Below, one piece after another: positions 1-6,755 of a stretch of 18,379 nt of DNA. The first letter of the stretch is position 1. Each line of letters starts with the position of its first letter. Below the pieces are notes generated by a model. It made no database searches and was not told the origin of the DNA. It saw only the letters and a list, made by a program, of their open reading frames with translations. The DNA lies in the NCBI GenBank assembly GCA_047611425.1, contig JBLFWJ010000051.1, positions 1 to 18,379 on the forward strand, in the 5' to 3' direction. The position numbers were made by a program, and so were the translations under genes. The DNA comes from JBLFWJ01 sp047611425 (GTDB taxonomy: Bacteria; Bacteroidota; Bacteroidia; UBA10329).

Positions 1-2
1 AT

Positions 3-863
3 TTTGATCCGCTTTCTAGCTACAACTGGCAAAATCAGTACTTCAGCTTTGGGTTGATGGTAGATTCTACCGCAATTCTTGATTCATTGGTTTGCTTCGA
101 AATGTGGGTATGCCCAGAGGATGGCGACTTCGACCCAACCAACAATTACATTCAGGAATGTTTTACTGTGGTGAACTCGTACGATCCAAACGACAAGCAA
201 GTAACGCCTGCAGGTATTGGACCAATGGGTGCAATCGGTCAGAATGAGACGATGACATACACCGTTCGTTTCCAGAACACAGGAACTGCTGAGGCATTCA
301 ACGTTCATATTATGGATACGATTGATACTGATCTTGACATGAGCACATTCCAAGTGGTATCGGCAAGTCATAACATGGATGTCTACTTTCCAAATGAGCG
401 AATTGTGAAGTTCAACTTCCCGAACATAAACCTACCAGACAGTACTACCAACGAAGCGGAAAGCCATGGCGAAGTGGTTTACCGCATTAGCCAGAAACCG
501 AACCTTACACAAGGAACGGTAATGGAGAACACGGCCCATATCTATTTTGATATTAACCCAGCCGTGGTTACCAATACAACCGTAAACACAATCGACCTTG
601 CTGTTGGTATTACACCAATTGGTGGCAACTTGAACACGGTTAATTTCTACCCGAATCCAGCCACAAATTCTATCACGATTAACAGCACGGACACCAACTC
701 TGCCTTAAGCATATTTGATATGAGCGGCCGAGCGGTGCACAATCAAATATTACAAGCTGGCAACACGGATATTAACATCAGCCAGTTTGAAAATGGCACC
801 TACATCATCCGTGTAGACAATGGCACTAAGCTTTCTTTGAACCGACTTGTGAAAATGAATTAA
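3..863 (+). CDS. T9SS type A sorting domain-containing surface protein, 3'-terminal part
   Basis: Partial gene: the frame is open to the first base of the window (it reads FDPLSSYNWQ... before the TTG at 54), so the true start lies upstream and the TTG/ATG near 54-57 is not the start. The visible 286 residues show two parts. First comes a beta-rich domain of the DUF11/DUF7619 kind, with the signatures NSYDPNDKQVTPAG, YTVRFQNTGTAEAFNV and HIYFDINPAVVTNTT. These domains are typically next-to-last in large Bacteroidota secreted proteins. The last ~75 residues form a T9SS type A sorting domain, with the FYPNPATNSITI motif, a FDMSGR turn and a terminal G-TYIIRV...L-RLVKMN. Such proteins cross the outer membrane by the type IX system and are released or anchored on the surface. 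Function of the missing N-terminal part is unknown. A hairpin terminator follows. Confidence 0.9.
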   Translation, partial: FDPLSSYNWQNQYFSFGLMVDSTAILDSLVCFEMWVCPEDGDFDPTNNYIQECFTVVNSYDPNDKQVTPAGIGPMGAIGQNETMTYTVRFQNTGTAEAFNVHIMDTIDTDLDMSTFQVVSASHNMDVYFPNERIVKFNFPNINLPDSTTNEAESHGEVVYRISQKPNLTQGTVMENTAHIYFDINPAVVTNTTVNTIDLAVGITPIGGNLNTVNFYPNPATNSITINSTDTNSALSIFDMSGRAVHNQILQAGNTDINISQFENGTYIIRVDNGTKLSLNRLVKMN

Positions 864-890
864 CCTTTATTTGACTTGGTTAAGAATCCT

Positions 891-923
891 ACCCCTGACA
901 CTGTAATGGTGTTGGGGGTTTTT
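891..923 (+). terminator. Rho-independent terminator after the T9SS-protein gene
   Basis: Arms 891-901 and 909-919 pair over 11 positions (two G-T wobbles) around a 7-base loop, and a run of five T (919-923) follows. It sits 28 bases after the stop codon. The opposite strand lacks an equivalent T run, so it mainly serves the + strand gene. Confidence 0.8.
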
Positions 924-937
924 GGTTAACCACCTCC

Positions 938-1600
938 TCACCAATCATCAACGCCTTTTTTCTCTTCTTTTATTTCAGGCACCTCTAGTTTGCCATCATA
1001 CTCTAATGAGAACTCAACCAAGCTAGATTTCACATCTTGGAATAACGCCTCAAGAGCGTCCAACCTTGGGTCTGGTCTCTTTACCAAGGCTTTTCGTTTT
1101 ATAAGCCAAAGGCTCAAGTATGCATCGGCAGAAACATCATACGGTTTCAGTAGAACCAACTGCACTTTTCCTTCTTTTATCCGTAAATCCAATTTGAAGT
1201 AACCGTCATTCTTAATGCGGGCATTTTTATACGCCATCAGGCAATCTTCACACTTGATGTGTGGCGTAAGAATTCTGTCTTCGGTGTTGGCATCATAAGG
1301 TTTGAAAGCTCCTTTGCCCGGTAAATAGTCGTGTATCTCCTTCCATTCATTATCACCGTTGGTGTAGGAAAACGTGTACCTGTATATAATGTGTTTAGAG
1401 ACATAGGTTTTTGTGTACCAATCCTCCATCATCTGGTGCAATTCCGCTATGGACTTTCCATCAAAAGGAATGACCTCCTTAATGTGCATCCGAACGCTCG
1501 TTTCATCATCCTTTCCAGAATGAATTTCAGACAGTTCTACCTGTTGGCCTTGGCTGGTCAAAGTGATAAGAAGGAATGAAAGCGTAAGGAGTTGTTTCAT
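938..1600 (-). CDS. Exported protein of unknown function
   Basis: A 220-residue protein read from the ATG at 1600. The frame extends 18 bases further, but this ATG begins a clean signal peptide (MKQLLTLSFLLITLTSQGQQ), with cleavage expected after the GQ region. The mature part is hydrophilic, with alternating beta/alpha character, a CEDC pair near residue 128 and an acidic/basic C-terminal end (PEIKEEKKGVDDW). It has some feel of the DUF4468/TBP-like periplasmic proteins common in Bacteroidota (a 'KSIAELHQMMEDWYTKTYVS' opening of the mature domain), but I cannot assign a family. It converges on the T9SS gene; only 14 bases separate its stop from the terminator T-run. No Shine-Dalgarno sequence is visible, as is usual in this phylum. 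Confidence 0.75.
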   Translation of the reverse strand: MKQLLTLSFLLITLTSQGQQVELSEIHSGKDDETSVRMHIKEVIPFDGKSIAELHQMMEDWYTKTYVSKHIIYRYTFSYTNGDNEWKEIHDYLPGKGAFKPYDANTEDRILTPHIKCEDCLMAYKNARIKNDGYFKLDLRIKEGKVQLVLLKPYDVSADAYLSLWLIKRKALVKRPDPRLDALEALFQDVKSSLVEFSLEYDGKLEVPEIKEEKKGVDDW

Positions 1601-1697
1601 TGGGTTGGTTTGATGCACGAATTGAAAACGCGCGAGCGGGAGGGTTGATGAGATTGTACGTGCTTCGAACGTGCACCAGCGGTGGGACCACTAAACA

Positions 1698-3029
1698 TTA
1701 ATCCCGATTATTGACTATGTACTCATAAATGGCAGACGCAATTTTTTTAGTAGCGTCTTCAATATTCACGGAGTCAATCGTTTTTGCAAAATCAACAGAA
1801 TCGTAACTCGCGCTTAGGTCTATCTGGTCTTTTCGCACAGTAATTTGCACCGGGACTGAGATAGTATCATCAACCTGATAACCGAACTTTTGAAACTCTT
1901 TCTTTGTCAATATATGTTCCGTACTCTCATACGAGTCAAATAGAGTATTACTGCCAAGCTTTATCGTGGTCGAATTACTGTCCTTTTTTCTGACTGCAGT
2001 TACCTGAATTATTTCGAAGCCCGAATCGTCATCTTTTATCACATCTTTTTTCGGAGGGATGATCTTAGGTATAACTGAGGATTTTCGAGGTCTAACCGTT
2101 TTATAAGAATTCTTTTTGTTGTTCTTAATCTGAAGAGAATAATTTGGACTTTGCGTTATTTTGAAAATTGGCTCAAATATCTTCCGCCTATCTTCTTCAT
2201 CATAAGTTGATACAATTTCTTCAACAGTCGAGTCACTATAGTCCTCGCCTAAGACAAGGTCCTTGTACCTATAACCAACATCTTCAGCCCATTTCCTAAA
2301 TCGTTTATCTTGAATCGTTCCTTTCATGACCTTGTCTACAGCTAAACCCACTTCAAAGCTGCTATAATTCAAATCAACCATGCGATAGTCCAGATATGGC
2401 TCTAGGGACTTAAAAGCCTTTTTCAATTTGCCAACATCAGTTTGAATGGTTTTAAAAGACTGGAAAAAGTCTGCCTTTAAGAAATTGGCATAGGAAACAG
2501 TCAAGTTCGACAATAACTCATTCGCTAATTCCGAAAGGCCTATCGTTGTTGAGTATTTGCCATTTGTTGGAGCGAATTTCATATAAAACGCATCCTCTCT
2601 TAGCAAATGCAGATAGGCTTTGGACTCAAACTCCTCGATAAAACTGAAATAGTATGAATCCTTACTCGGTTCGTAGTCTAGAAAAGAATCCACGGCTGGC
2701 AAATAATCCTCACTCAGCAAATGAGCTAATATTATATCCTGGCCAATTACTACTCCCTCAAAGTCCTGTTCTATTAGATACAAAAAACCGGTGTGCTCTG
2801 TAATCAGCTGATGTAGTGATACTCGGTGAGTTAGATATTGGTGAATCTCTTGCTCTAACACTTCAATGATTAAAAAAATGTCAGAGCCCTCCTTAGTTTC
2901 TACCAGATACTGGAAATAGTGCTTTCCAAATCGTGTGAGATGGGTTAAAATGGGCTCATCGAGAAAAAGGATATCCTCAATTTTTTCAAATCCTCTGAAA
3001 TCAAATCGAATATCAGGCTTAGTTCCCAT
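1698..3029 (-). CDS. Unknown protein, possible DUF6575-like N-terminal domain; second gene of a two-gene unit
   Basis: A 443-residue protein from the ATG at 3029; a TTG at 3038 would add three residues. Three regions can be seen. The N-terminal ~110 residues form a compact alpha/beta segment (PILTHLTRFGKHYFQYLVE, then SDIFLIIEVLEQEIHQYLTH) that reminds me of DUF6575 domains; this is recall, not a match. A middle helical region spans ~130-270. A Lys/Pro-rich linker near 300-335 (NNKKNSYKTVRPRKSS, KIIPPKKDVIKDDD) leads to a C-terminal beta-rich domain ending in a helix. There is no signal peptide or membrane segment, so it is probably cytosolic. Its start overlaps the end of the upstream gene by 11 bases, implying coupled translation. 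The region is clearly more AT-rich than the flanking genes, which fits horizontal acquisition. Function unknown. Confidence 0.75.
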   Translation of the reverse strand: MGTKPDIRFDFRGFEKIEDILFLDEPILTHLTRFGKHYFQYLVETKEGSDIFLIIEVLEQEIHQYLTHRVSLHQLITEHTGFLYLIEQDFEGVVIGQDIILAHLLSEDYLPAVDSFLDYEPSKDSYYFSFIEEFESKAYLHLLREDAFYMKFAPTNGKYSTTIGLSELANELLSNLTVSYANFLKADFFQSFKTIQTDVGKLKKAFKSLEPYLDYRMVDLNYSSFEVGLAVDKVMKGTIQDKRFRKWAEDVGYRYKDLVLGEDYSDSTVEEIVSTYDEEDRRKIFEPIFKITQSPNYSLQIKNNKKNSYKTVRPRKSSVIPKIIPPKKDVIKDDDSGFEIIQVTAVRKKDSNSTTIKLGSNTLFDSYESTEHILTKKEFQKFGYQVDDTISVPVQITVRKDQIDLSASYDSVDFAKTIDSVNIEDATKKIASAIYEYIVNNRD

Positions 3030-3408
3030 TTGATTCAAGTATAGTGAATGATTCTACTAATCTGATCTCCTCATTAGGAAAAAACGTATAGTGTTCTCTG
3101 TTCTTTCCACTGTACTTAATGCCATGGTCATTAGTTACCTGCATTTTCGCCACCTGAGCATACTGTACCCTCTTATTTTTTGATAGATTTTTCAGCAATT
3201 GACTTGCGTGCTTGTGACTCTTTGATGTCGATAATCCCCAGGCTTGACAAAGGTTTTGGTATTTTGGCTTAAGTAGAACAGCTTGTGGAATAAATGATTG
3301 CTCGGAAATAGGATTCTCTACACATCTGAATAACTCCATTTCTCCATCCTCATTTACCAAAGGACAATCTGGTATTAAGTCAATGTTGCTTTGGTGTTTC
3401 AGTTTCAT
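3019..3408 (-). CDS. Small unknown protein, first gene of a two-gene unit
   Basis: A 129-residue soluble protein with an ATG start at 3408. It reads MKLKHQSNIDLIPDCPLVNE..., a central Lys/Ser/His-rich helical stretch (STSKSHKHASQLLKNLSKNKR), and a beta-like C-terminal end (HYTFFPNEEIRLVESFTI). No signal peptide, membrane helix or catalytic motif is recognisable. The stop codon lies inside the start of the next gene (3019-3029 shared), so the two are translated together. A small basic protein followed by a larger multidomain partner, in an AT-rich patch, is a layout also seen in toxin-antitoxin and phage-defence pairs, but nothing in either sequence proves such a role. Confidence 0.7.
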   Translation of the reverse strand: MKLKHQSNIDLIPDCPLVNEDGEMELFRCVENPISEQSFIPQAVLLKPKYQNLCQAWGLSTSKSHKHASQLLKNLSKNKRVQYAQVAKMQVTNDHGIKYSGKNREHYTFFPNEEIRLVESFTILESNGN

Positions 3409-3501
3409 TTAATTCTTCGTTTCAATTCGTTTAACTTTTTCCTTGCGTCATATAGCGCTCTACGTACAGTTTCTTTCTGACAAACATGAGTCGCATATAT
3501 T

Positions 3502-3765
3502 TCACCCCAATCTCGCAATCACCCAACCATTTCCGCTGGCTTCTTCCTCAAATTTAAATTCCAGCTTGGTTTTTTGGTGCAGGTCGGTAATTATGGCCCG
3601 TGGGGTTTTGTTCATCCAATTCCAATCAACCCGGTCTACAAAGTAGGCTTGGCCAACTTCTAGGTGCTTCAGCACCCTGCGCAACCAATGTCCTCTACCG
3701 GGTGGTATTGTTCTTATTTCGTCAATCTCTTTTGGGCTGAGCATGCGGGTACGGTTCCTGGCCAT
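3502..3765 (-). CDS. Small basic protein of unknown function flanking the repeat array
   Basis: An 87-residue protein from the ATG at 3765. Sequence features are a basic N-terminus (MARNRTRM), a helical stretch LSPKEIDEIRTI, a PPGRGHWLRRVLKHLEVG segment rich in Arg/His/Gly, then a beta-like half with VDRVDWNWMNKTPRAI and a terminal GNGWVIARLG. It has no signal peptide or Cys. The basic, Trp-rich composition would fit nucleic-acid binding, but that is inference. It is transcribed away from the 21-bp repeat array and divergently from the 309-residue gene on the other side, so it may share a regulatory region with them. The coding look (regular composition, clear start and stop, no overlap with a better frame) supports a real gene. 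Confidence 0.65.
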   Translation of the reverse strand: MARNRTRMLSPKEIDEIRTIPPGRGHWLRRVLKHLEVGQAYFVDRVDWNWMNKTPRAIITDLHQKTKLEFKFEEEASGNGWVIARLG

Positions 3766-3825
3766 GGTGCTGCATAGGTTTTAGGTTTCTAAAAAATGAG
3801 CCGAAGGAGGGTCGCCTTCGCTATG

Positions 3826-3856
3826 CCAAGGTATACACTTTTTATTTATATACCAA
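3826..3856 (-). promoter_or_regulatory. Candidate Bacteroidota-type promoter for the 87-residue gene
   Basis: On the minus strand TTGG (3856-3853) is followed after 19 bases by TACCTTGG (3833-3826), one mismatch from the TAnnTTTG -7 element, with spacing in the known range for this phylum. Transcription would start near 3820, giving a ~55-base leader that contains a 6-bp hairpin (CGAAGG/CCTTCG, 3802-3820). Confidence 0.4.
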
Positions 3857-3954
3857 CCTGTAATATCTGCTTTTCACCATGTATTGGTCGTTTCATCAAT
3901 ATACATACGGTTGGTAACGACCTTATTACGTTTTGCAATCACCTTAATGACCTA

Positions 3955-4143
3955 TTACAGTGCCGTACCGAGCAATAGCAATCTCGTAGCGGGCTTAAGC
4001 AGGCGGGTACCGAGCAATAACGGGGCGGTAGCGGGTGGTAACAGGGTGGTATCAGGCAATTGCGGGTCTTTAGCGGGCAATTACAGTCTCGTACGGAGAT
4101 TAAGCAGGTGTATAACGAGCAATTGCACTCGCGTATAGGGCTT
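3955..4143. repeat. Degenerate 21-bp tandem array of alternating 11- and 10-base units (TARCRGG+N3-4)
   Basis: Eighteen units start at 3955, 3966, 3976, 3987, 3997, 4008, 4018, 4029, 4039, 4050, 4060, 4071, 4081, 4092, 4102, 4113, 4123 and 4134, so the spacing alternates 11, 10, 11, 10 without exception. By hand alignment position 1 is T in 16 of 18, position 2 is A in 14 (else T), position 4 is C in 16, position 5 is a purine in all 18, and position 7 is G in 14 (else T). The last three or four bases vary. The two unit types differ: 10-base units have G at position 5 in 8 of 9 and usually end CAA, CTT or ATT, while 11-base units have A in 7 of 9. The true repeat is therefore 21 bp, nine copies, exactly two turns of B-DNA. 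Weaker units precede it (about 3915, 3926, 3936, 3946). The array fills the centre of a 506-base gene-free region between divergent genes. The rest of that region shows a candidate promoter and small hairpins. Confidence 0.85.
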
Positions 4144-4149
4144 TGCCCT
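4137..4149 (+). other. Small hairpin closing the repeat array
   Basis: AGGGC (4137-4141), loop TTT, GCCCT (4145-4149): a perfect 5-bp stem exactly where the regular 21-bp pattern ends. It may be a boundary structure or chance. Confidence 0.4.
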
Positions 4150-4196
4150 TCGTTATCAATCCTAATACTGCGCTGGCAGACGTTAACATGCCCACA

Positions 4197-4218
4197 CCGC
4201 AGCACACCGTTGCTGTGG
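4197..4218 (+). promoter_or_regulatory. Hairpin in front of the 309-residue gene
   Basis: CCGCAGCA (4197-4204) pairs with TGCTGTGG (4211-4218) over 8 positions with one G-T wobble, loop CACCGT. It lies 54 bases before the ATG at 4272. Just downstream, TACATTCG (4236-4243) is one mismatch from the TAnnTTTG element, with TTG 23 bases before it (4210-4212), so the inverted repeat could be an operator overlapping the -33 region or an RNA hairpin in a longer leader. Confidence 0.35.
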
Positions 4219-4271
4219 CAAGGGTTGTCGGCTTTTACATTCGATATCACAAACCCAAAAAACTTAGAACA

Positions 4272-5201
4272 ATGGCTTTAGAAATTCAACGTCAATTCAA
4301 TATGACAGATGACGAAATGCTGGAACGTGCACAGCTATTTCACGACATACTCAATACAGAACTGGCCACTTTTACCGCACGCTTTCCGTGGTTGGATGCG
4401 GCTTGGTTGAGTGCCTTTAACAATGATATTAATGCGGCCGACCTATACCCGAAGGATGAGAGCATAATCCTTGACCAGAAAGTATTGACGGGCGATGTAG
4501 GCACGTCCATGAACCGCGGATTTTCCGCCTTACAGGAACTTGCTGTATATGCTAAGCTTGCCTATGCAAACGACCCTGCCAGACAACGGGTGTTCGGTCA
4601 AGACTATTGGGCCAAGGCACGCAACAATACCCTAAAACTACAGGAGGCGCTGGAATTGGCATACGCCAAGGCAGACAATGCCGACTACAAAGCAGACCTG
4701 CTTGCAAAGGGCTACACTCAAGCTGAAATTGATGCATTGAATTCGATGGCCAATGAGCTTCAACTGAAAAACGGCCTACAAGAATCTGCCAAGAGCGGAC
4801 GAAAAGTGAACCGCCACGATCGGGTTGTGCTTCACAATATTGTATGGGGCGACATGGGCACCGTTAATACAACTGCACAAGTGGTATGGAAAGATGATGC
4901 GGATAGGTTGGAGCAGTATCAGATGTACCCTCCAACTGGCGGAGCAGCCGACACCACGGTACGGATTGAAGTGACAGGTTCGGACACGAACCCACTTCCG
5001 GATGTTACGGTTACGCTAAGTGACACTGCGTTTGATCCGCTTGTTACCGATGCAGAAGGGCTCGTGACTTTTGCGGGGTCGAGCATACCTGAATTACTGA
5101 ATGTCCGATTAGAGCATGCCACCTTAGGCACGGAGGATTTCAAGAATCAACCTATAATTATTGGGGAGGTGAATGAAATTGGTTTGGTGATGGGCGCATA
5201 A
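4272..5201 (+). CDS. Unknown protein with helical N-terminus and transthyretin/CarboxypepD-reg-like C-terminus, behind the repeat array
   Basis: A 309-residue protein. I chose the ATG at 4272 (MALEIQRQFNMTDDEMLERA). The frame stays open back to 4143, but those 43 codons look non-coding and run into the array edge. Residues 1-~205 are strongly helical, Ala/Leu-rich, with several conserved-looking aromatic spots (RFPWLDAAWLSAFNND, VFGQDYWAKARN). A linker RHDRVVLHNIVWGDMG follows, and from ~222 a beta-sandwich-like domain, with the typical PLPDVTVTLSDT...TDAEGLVTFAG pattern of transthyretin or carboxypeptidase regulatory folds. There is no signal peptide, so it is probably cytosolic, unusual for that fold in this phylum. 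I recognise a general resemblance to unannotated Bacteroidota proteins but no function. A strong terminator follows. Confidence 0.8.
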   Translation: MALEIQRQFNMTDDEMLERAQLFHDILNTELATFTARFPWLDAAWLSAFNNDINAADLYPKDESIILDQKVLTGDVGTSMNRGFSALQELAVYAKLAYANDPARQRVFGQDYWAKARNNTLKLQEALELAYAKADNADYKADLLAKGYTQAEIDALNSMANELQLKNGLQESAKSGRKVNRHDRVVLHNIVWGDMGTVNTTAQVVWKDDADRLEQYQMYPPTGGAADTTVRIEVTGSDTNPLPDVTVTLSDTAFDPLVTDAEGLVTFAGSSIPELLNVRLEHATLGTEDFKNQPIIIGEVNEIGLVMGA

Positions 5202-5224
5202 CCAGCCGTTTGTATTTAGGTATG

Positions 5225-5252
5225 AGAAAAGGCATCGATAGGTGCCTTTTCT
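5225..5252. terminator. Bidirectional rho-independent terminator
   Basis: AGAAAAGGCA (5225-5234) and TGCCTTTTCT (5243-5252) form a perfect 10-bp stem with an 8-base loop. The A-rich left and T-rich right arms let it work on both strands, stopping the 309-residue gene (+) and the PhoX-family gene (-), which converge here. Confidence 0.8.
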
Positions 5253-5262
5253 GTTCGATTTA

Positions 5263-6654
5263 TCACCCTTTCCAAGGCCCCGTAATGGCCAAAGTCAATC
5301 CTTCGTGTTGAATGTTCACGAACATCGTTTTTCCAGAAGGGGAAAAACAGATACCTGTAAACTCTCCAATTGGATCAATCGTTTTTCCAAATGTGAAGAC
5401 CTCACCTTCAGGCGATACACCACGTAAATAGGAGTGGGTATCATCCTCACAAATCATCACATCGCCCCAAGGAGCAATGGTGAGGTTATCGCAGTACTTC
5501 ATAATGTTCTCATCATTCGGCTCTACGAATAGTTCTAACTGACCTTCGTTTCCTTCACCCTCTCCTTGTCCTGGAATGTATCGGAAGATTTGACCTTTAA
5601 GGTTTAAACCACCATTGGTGCAGGCGACATAGAATTCATTTTCGCCAAACCATATTCCTTCGCCTCGAGCAAACACAGCTGCCCCTTTCTCCTGTGCTCT
5701 GAATCGAAGGTCGTCTTCAGGCGCCTCCACATTATCCATATCGAGCCATTCGGTCTGATAGAATTTGCTCATCTCCATTGGGTCGTTTGGCTGATCAATC
5801 CAATTACGAGTGTAAAAGGTCGGCTTCTCTTTTATCATCATAGCCTGAAGCTTTCCGCCTTCAGCCAATTTCCCTTTTACGTTAGGAATGAAGCGATACA
5901 TACAGCCATCAGGTCGGTCTTCAGTCAAATAGATTATTCCTGTTTTGGGATCACAAACACAAGCCTCGTGATTGAATCTTCCCATCGCTTTTAAAGGCAC
6001 TGGAGCATGCAATTTAGGGTCTGTCGTTACCGGCACCTCAAATGCATAACCATGGTTTTTCTCATAGTTACCATCGTAGTCACCGATCTTAGAAACATCT
6101 TCCTCACAGGTCACCCAACTGCCCCAAGGCATGGCGCCACCAGAACAATTCCGTACGGTACCAGCCAAACTCATCCAAGTCTTTTCAATCTCCATTGTCT
6201 CCTCATTGAAGATGAATGTGGATGTACCTCCCAAGGCTGGCGCTACTCCTTTTCCGTATTCGTACAGCTGTTCGGGTGCGTACTCTTTTAGCTTTTCATT
6301 TTCTGCACCAAATGGCCCAACACTTTTCTGCATCGAACTCAGCTCATGGTTTCTAACCACTGCCATTTTCCCATCCTCAAGCTCAAATGCTGCCATTCCA
6401 TCAGGCGCGCCAGGTAGCAATAAGCCATCAGCCATTGGGTCTCCCACTGTCGAGATAATCTTATAATTGAACCCTTTTGGAAGATTCAGAAGTCCCTTCG
6501 GATCCACCTCCAACGGGCCATAATCCAACGGAAGTTTCTTAGCTGATTCAACCGCAACAGGAGTAGTTGGAGAGCCACAGGCAAACATTTTCAATCCAGC
6601 CAGACCGACTCCGATAAAACTCGCATTCCTGATAAATTTTCTTCTCGTATTCAT
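5263..6654 (-). CDS. PhoX/DUF839 family protein with Tat signal (putative alkaline phosphatase-like)
   Basis: A 463-residue protein from the ATG at 6654. The N-terminus has a twin-arginine motif (TRRKFIRNASFIGVGLAG), then a Cys at 26 (MFAC-GSP) in a possible lipobox, so it is exported folded by Tat and may be lipid-anchored. The rest is the DUF839 beta-propeller type of PhoX. Segments include MAVVRNHE, a CSGGAMPWGSWVTCEED block, GRFNHEA, YLTEDRPDG, ARGEGIWFGENEFYVACTNGG, LTIAPWGDVMICEDD and FTGICFSPSGKTMFVNIQHEG. Known PhoX enzymes are Ca2+/Fe3+ phosphomonoesterases; the Cys of the CSGG block and the acidic residues in the listed blocks correspond to metal-ligand regions of that family. Substrate cannot be read from the sequence, and some DUF839 members are not proven phosphatases. 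Transcribed alone, 243 bases from the neighbouring operon. Confidence 0.9.
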   Translation of the reverse strand: MNTRRKFIRNASFIGVGLAGLKMFACGSPTTPVAVESAKKLPLDYGPLEVDPKGLLNLPKGFNYKIISTVGDPMADGLLLPGAPDGMAAFELEDGKMAVVRNHELSSMQKSVGPFGAENEKLKEYAPEQLYEYGKGVAPALGGTSTFIFNEETMEIEKTWMSLAGTVRNCSGGAMPWGSWVTCEEDVSKIGDYDGNYEKNHGYAFEVPVTTDPKLHAPVPLKAMGRFNHEACVCDPKTGIIYLTEDRPDGCMYRFIPNVKGKLAEGGKLQAMMIKEKPTFYTRNWIDQPNDPMEMSKFYQTEWLDMDNVEAPEDDLRFRAQEKGAAVFARGEGIWFGENEFYVACTNGGLNLKGQIFRYIPGQGEGEGNEGQLELFVEPNDENIMKYCDNLTIAPWGDVMICEDDTHSYLRGVSPEGEVFTFGKTIDPIGEFTGICFSPSGKTMFVNIQHEGLTLAITGPWKG

Positions 6655-6755
6655 TCGGTGATTCTTGAAGTGGGTTGAGGCTGCAATTTAGTCAAGGATG
6701 TAATCCTGACAGGCACTTCACCATAATTTTAAGTGGTGGCGGATGCCTACCCAAG

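Noticed and set aside
1640..1690. tRNA-like 3' end (TTCGAAC loop and a GGGACCA tail)
   Set aside because: The stem around the loop does not pair, and no D-arm, anticodon arm or acceptor partner can be found on either strand.
3796..3978. Small plus-strand ORF before the array
   Set aside because: Overlaps the candidate divergent promoter and lacks coding features.
3987..4080. G-quadruplex cluster
   Set aside because: Several GGG runs occur, but the loops of about 8-14 bases are long and the spacing follows the 10/11 unit rule, so the G runs are explained by the repeat consensus.
3955..4143. CRISPR array
   Set aside because: Units are 10-11 bases, diverged and without a conserved repeat/spacer split; no cas genes nearby.
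4143..4271. N-terminal extension of the 309-residue gene back to 4143
   Set aside because: The added 43 residues look non-coding, include the promoter-like TACATTCG and the 4197-4218 hairpin, and begin at the array edge.
6007..6466. Plus-strand ORFs inside the PhoX-family gene
   Set aside because: They are antisense frames of a well-supported gene with low-complexity composition.
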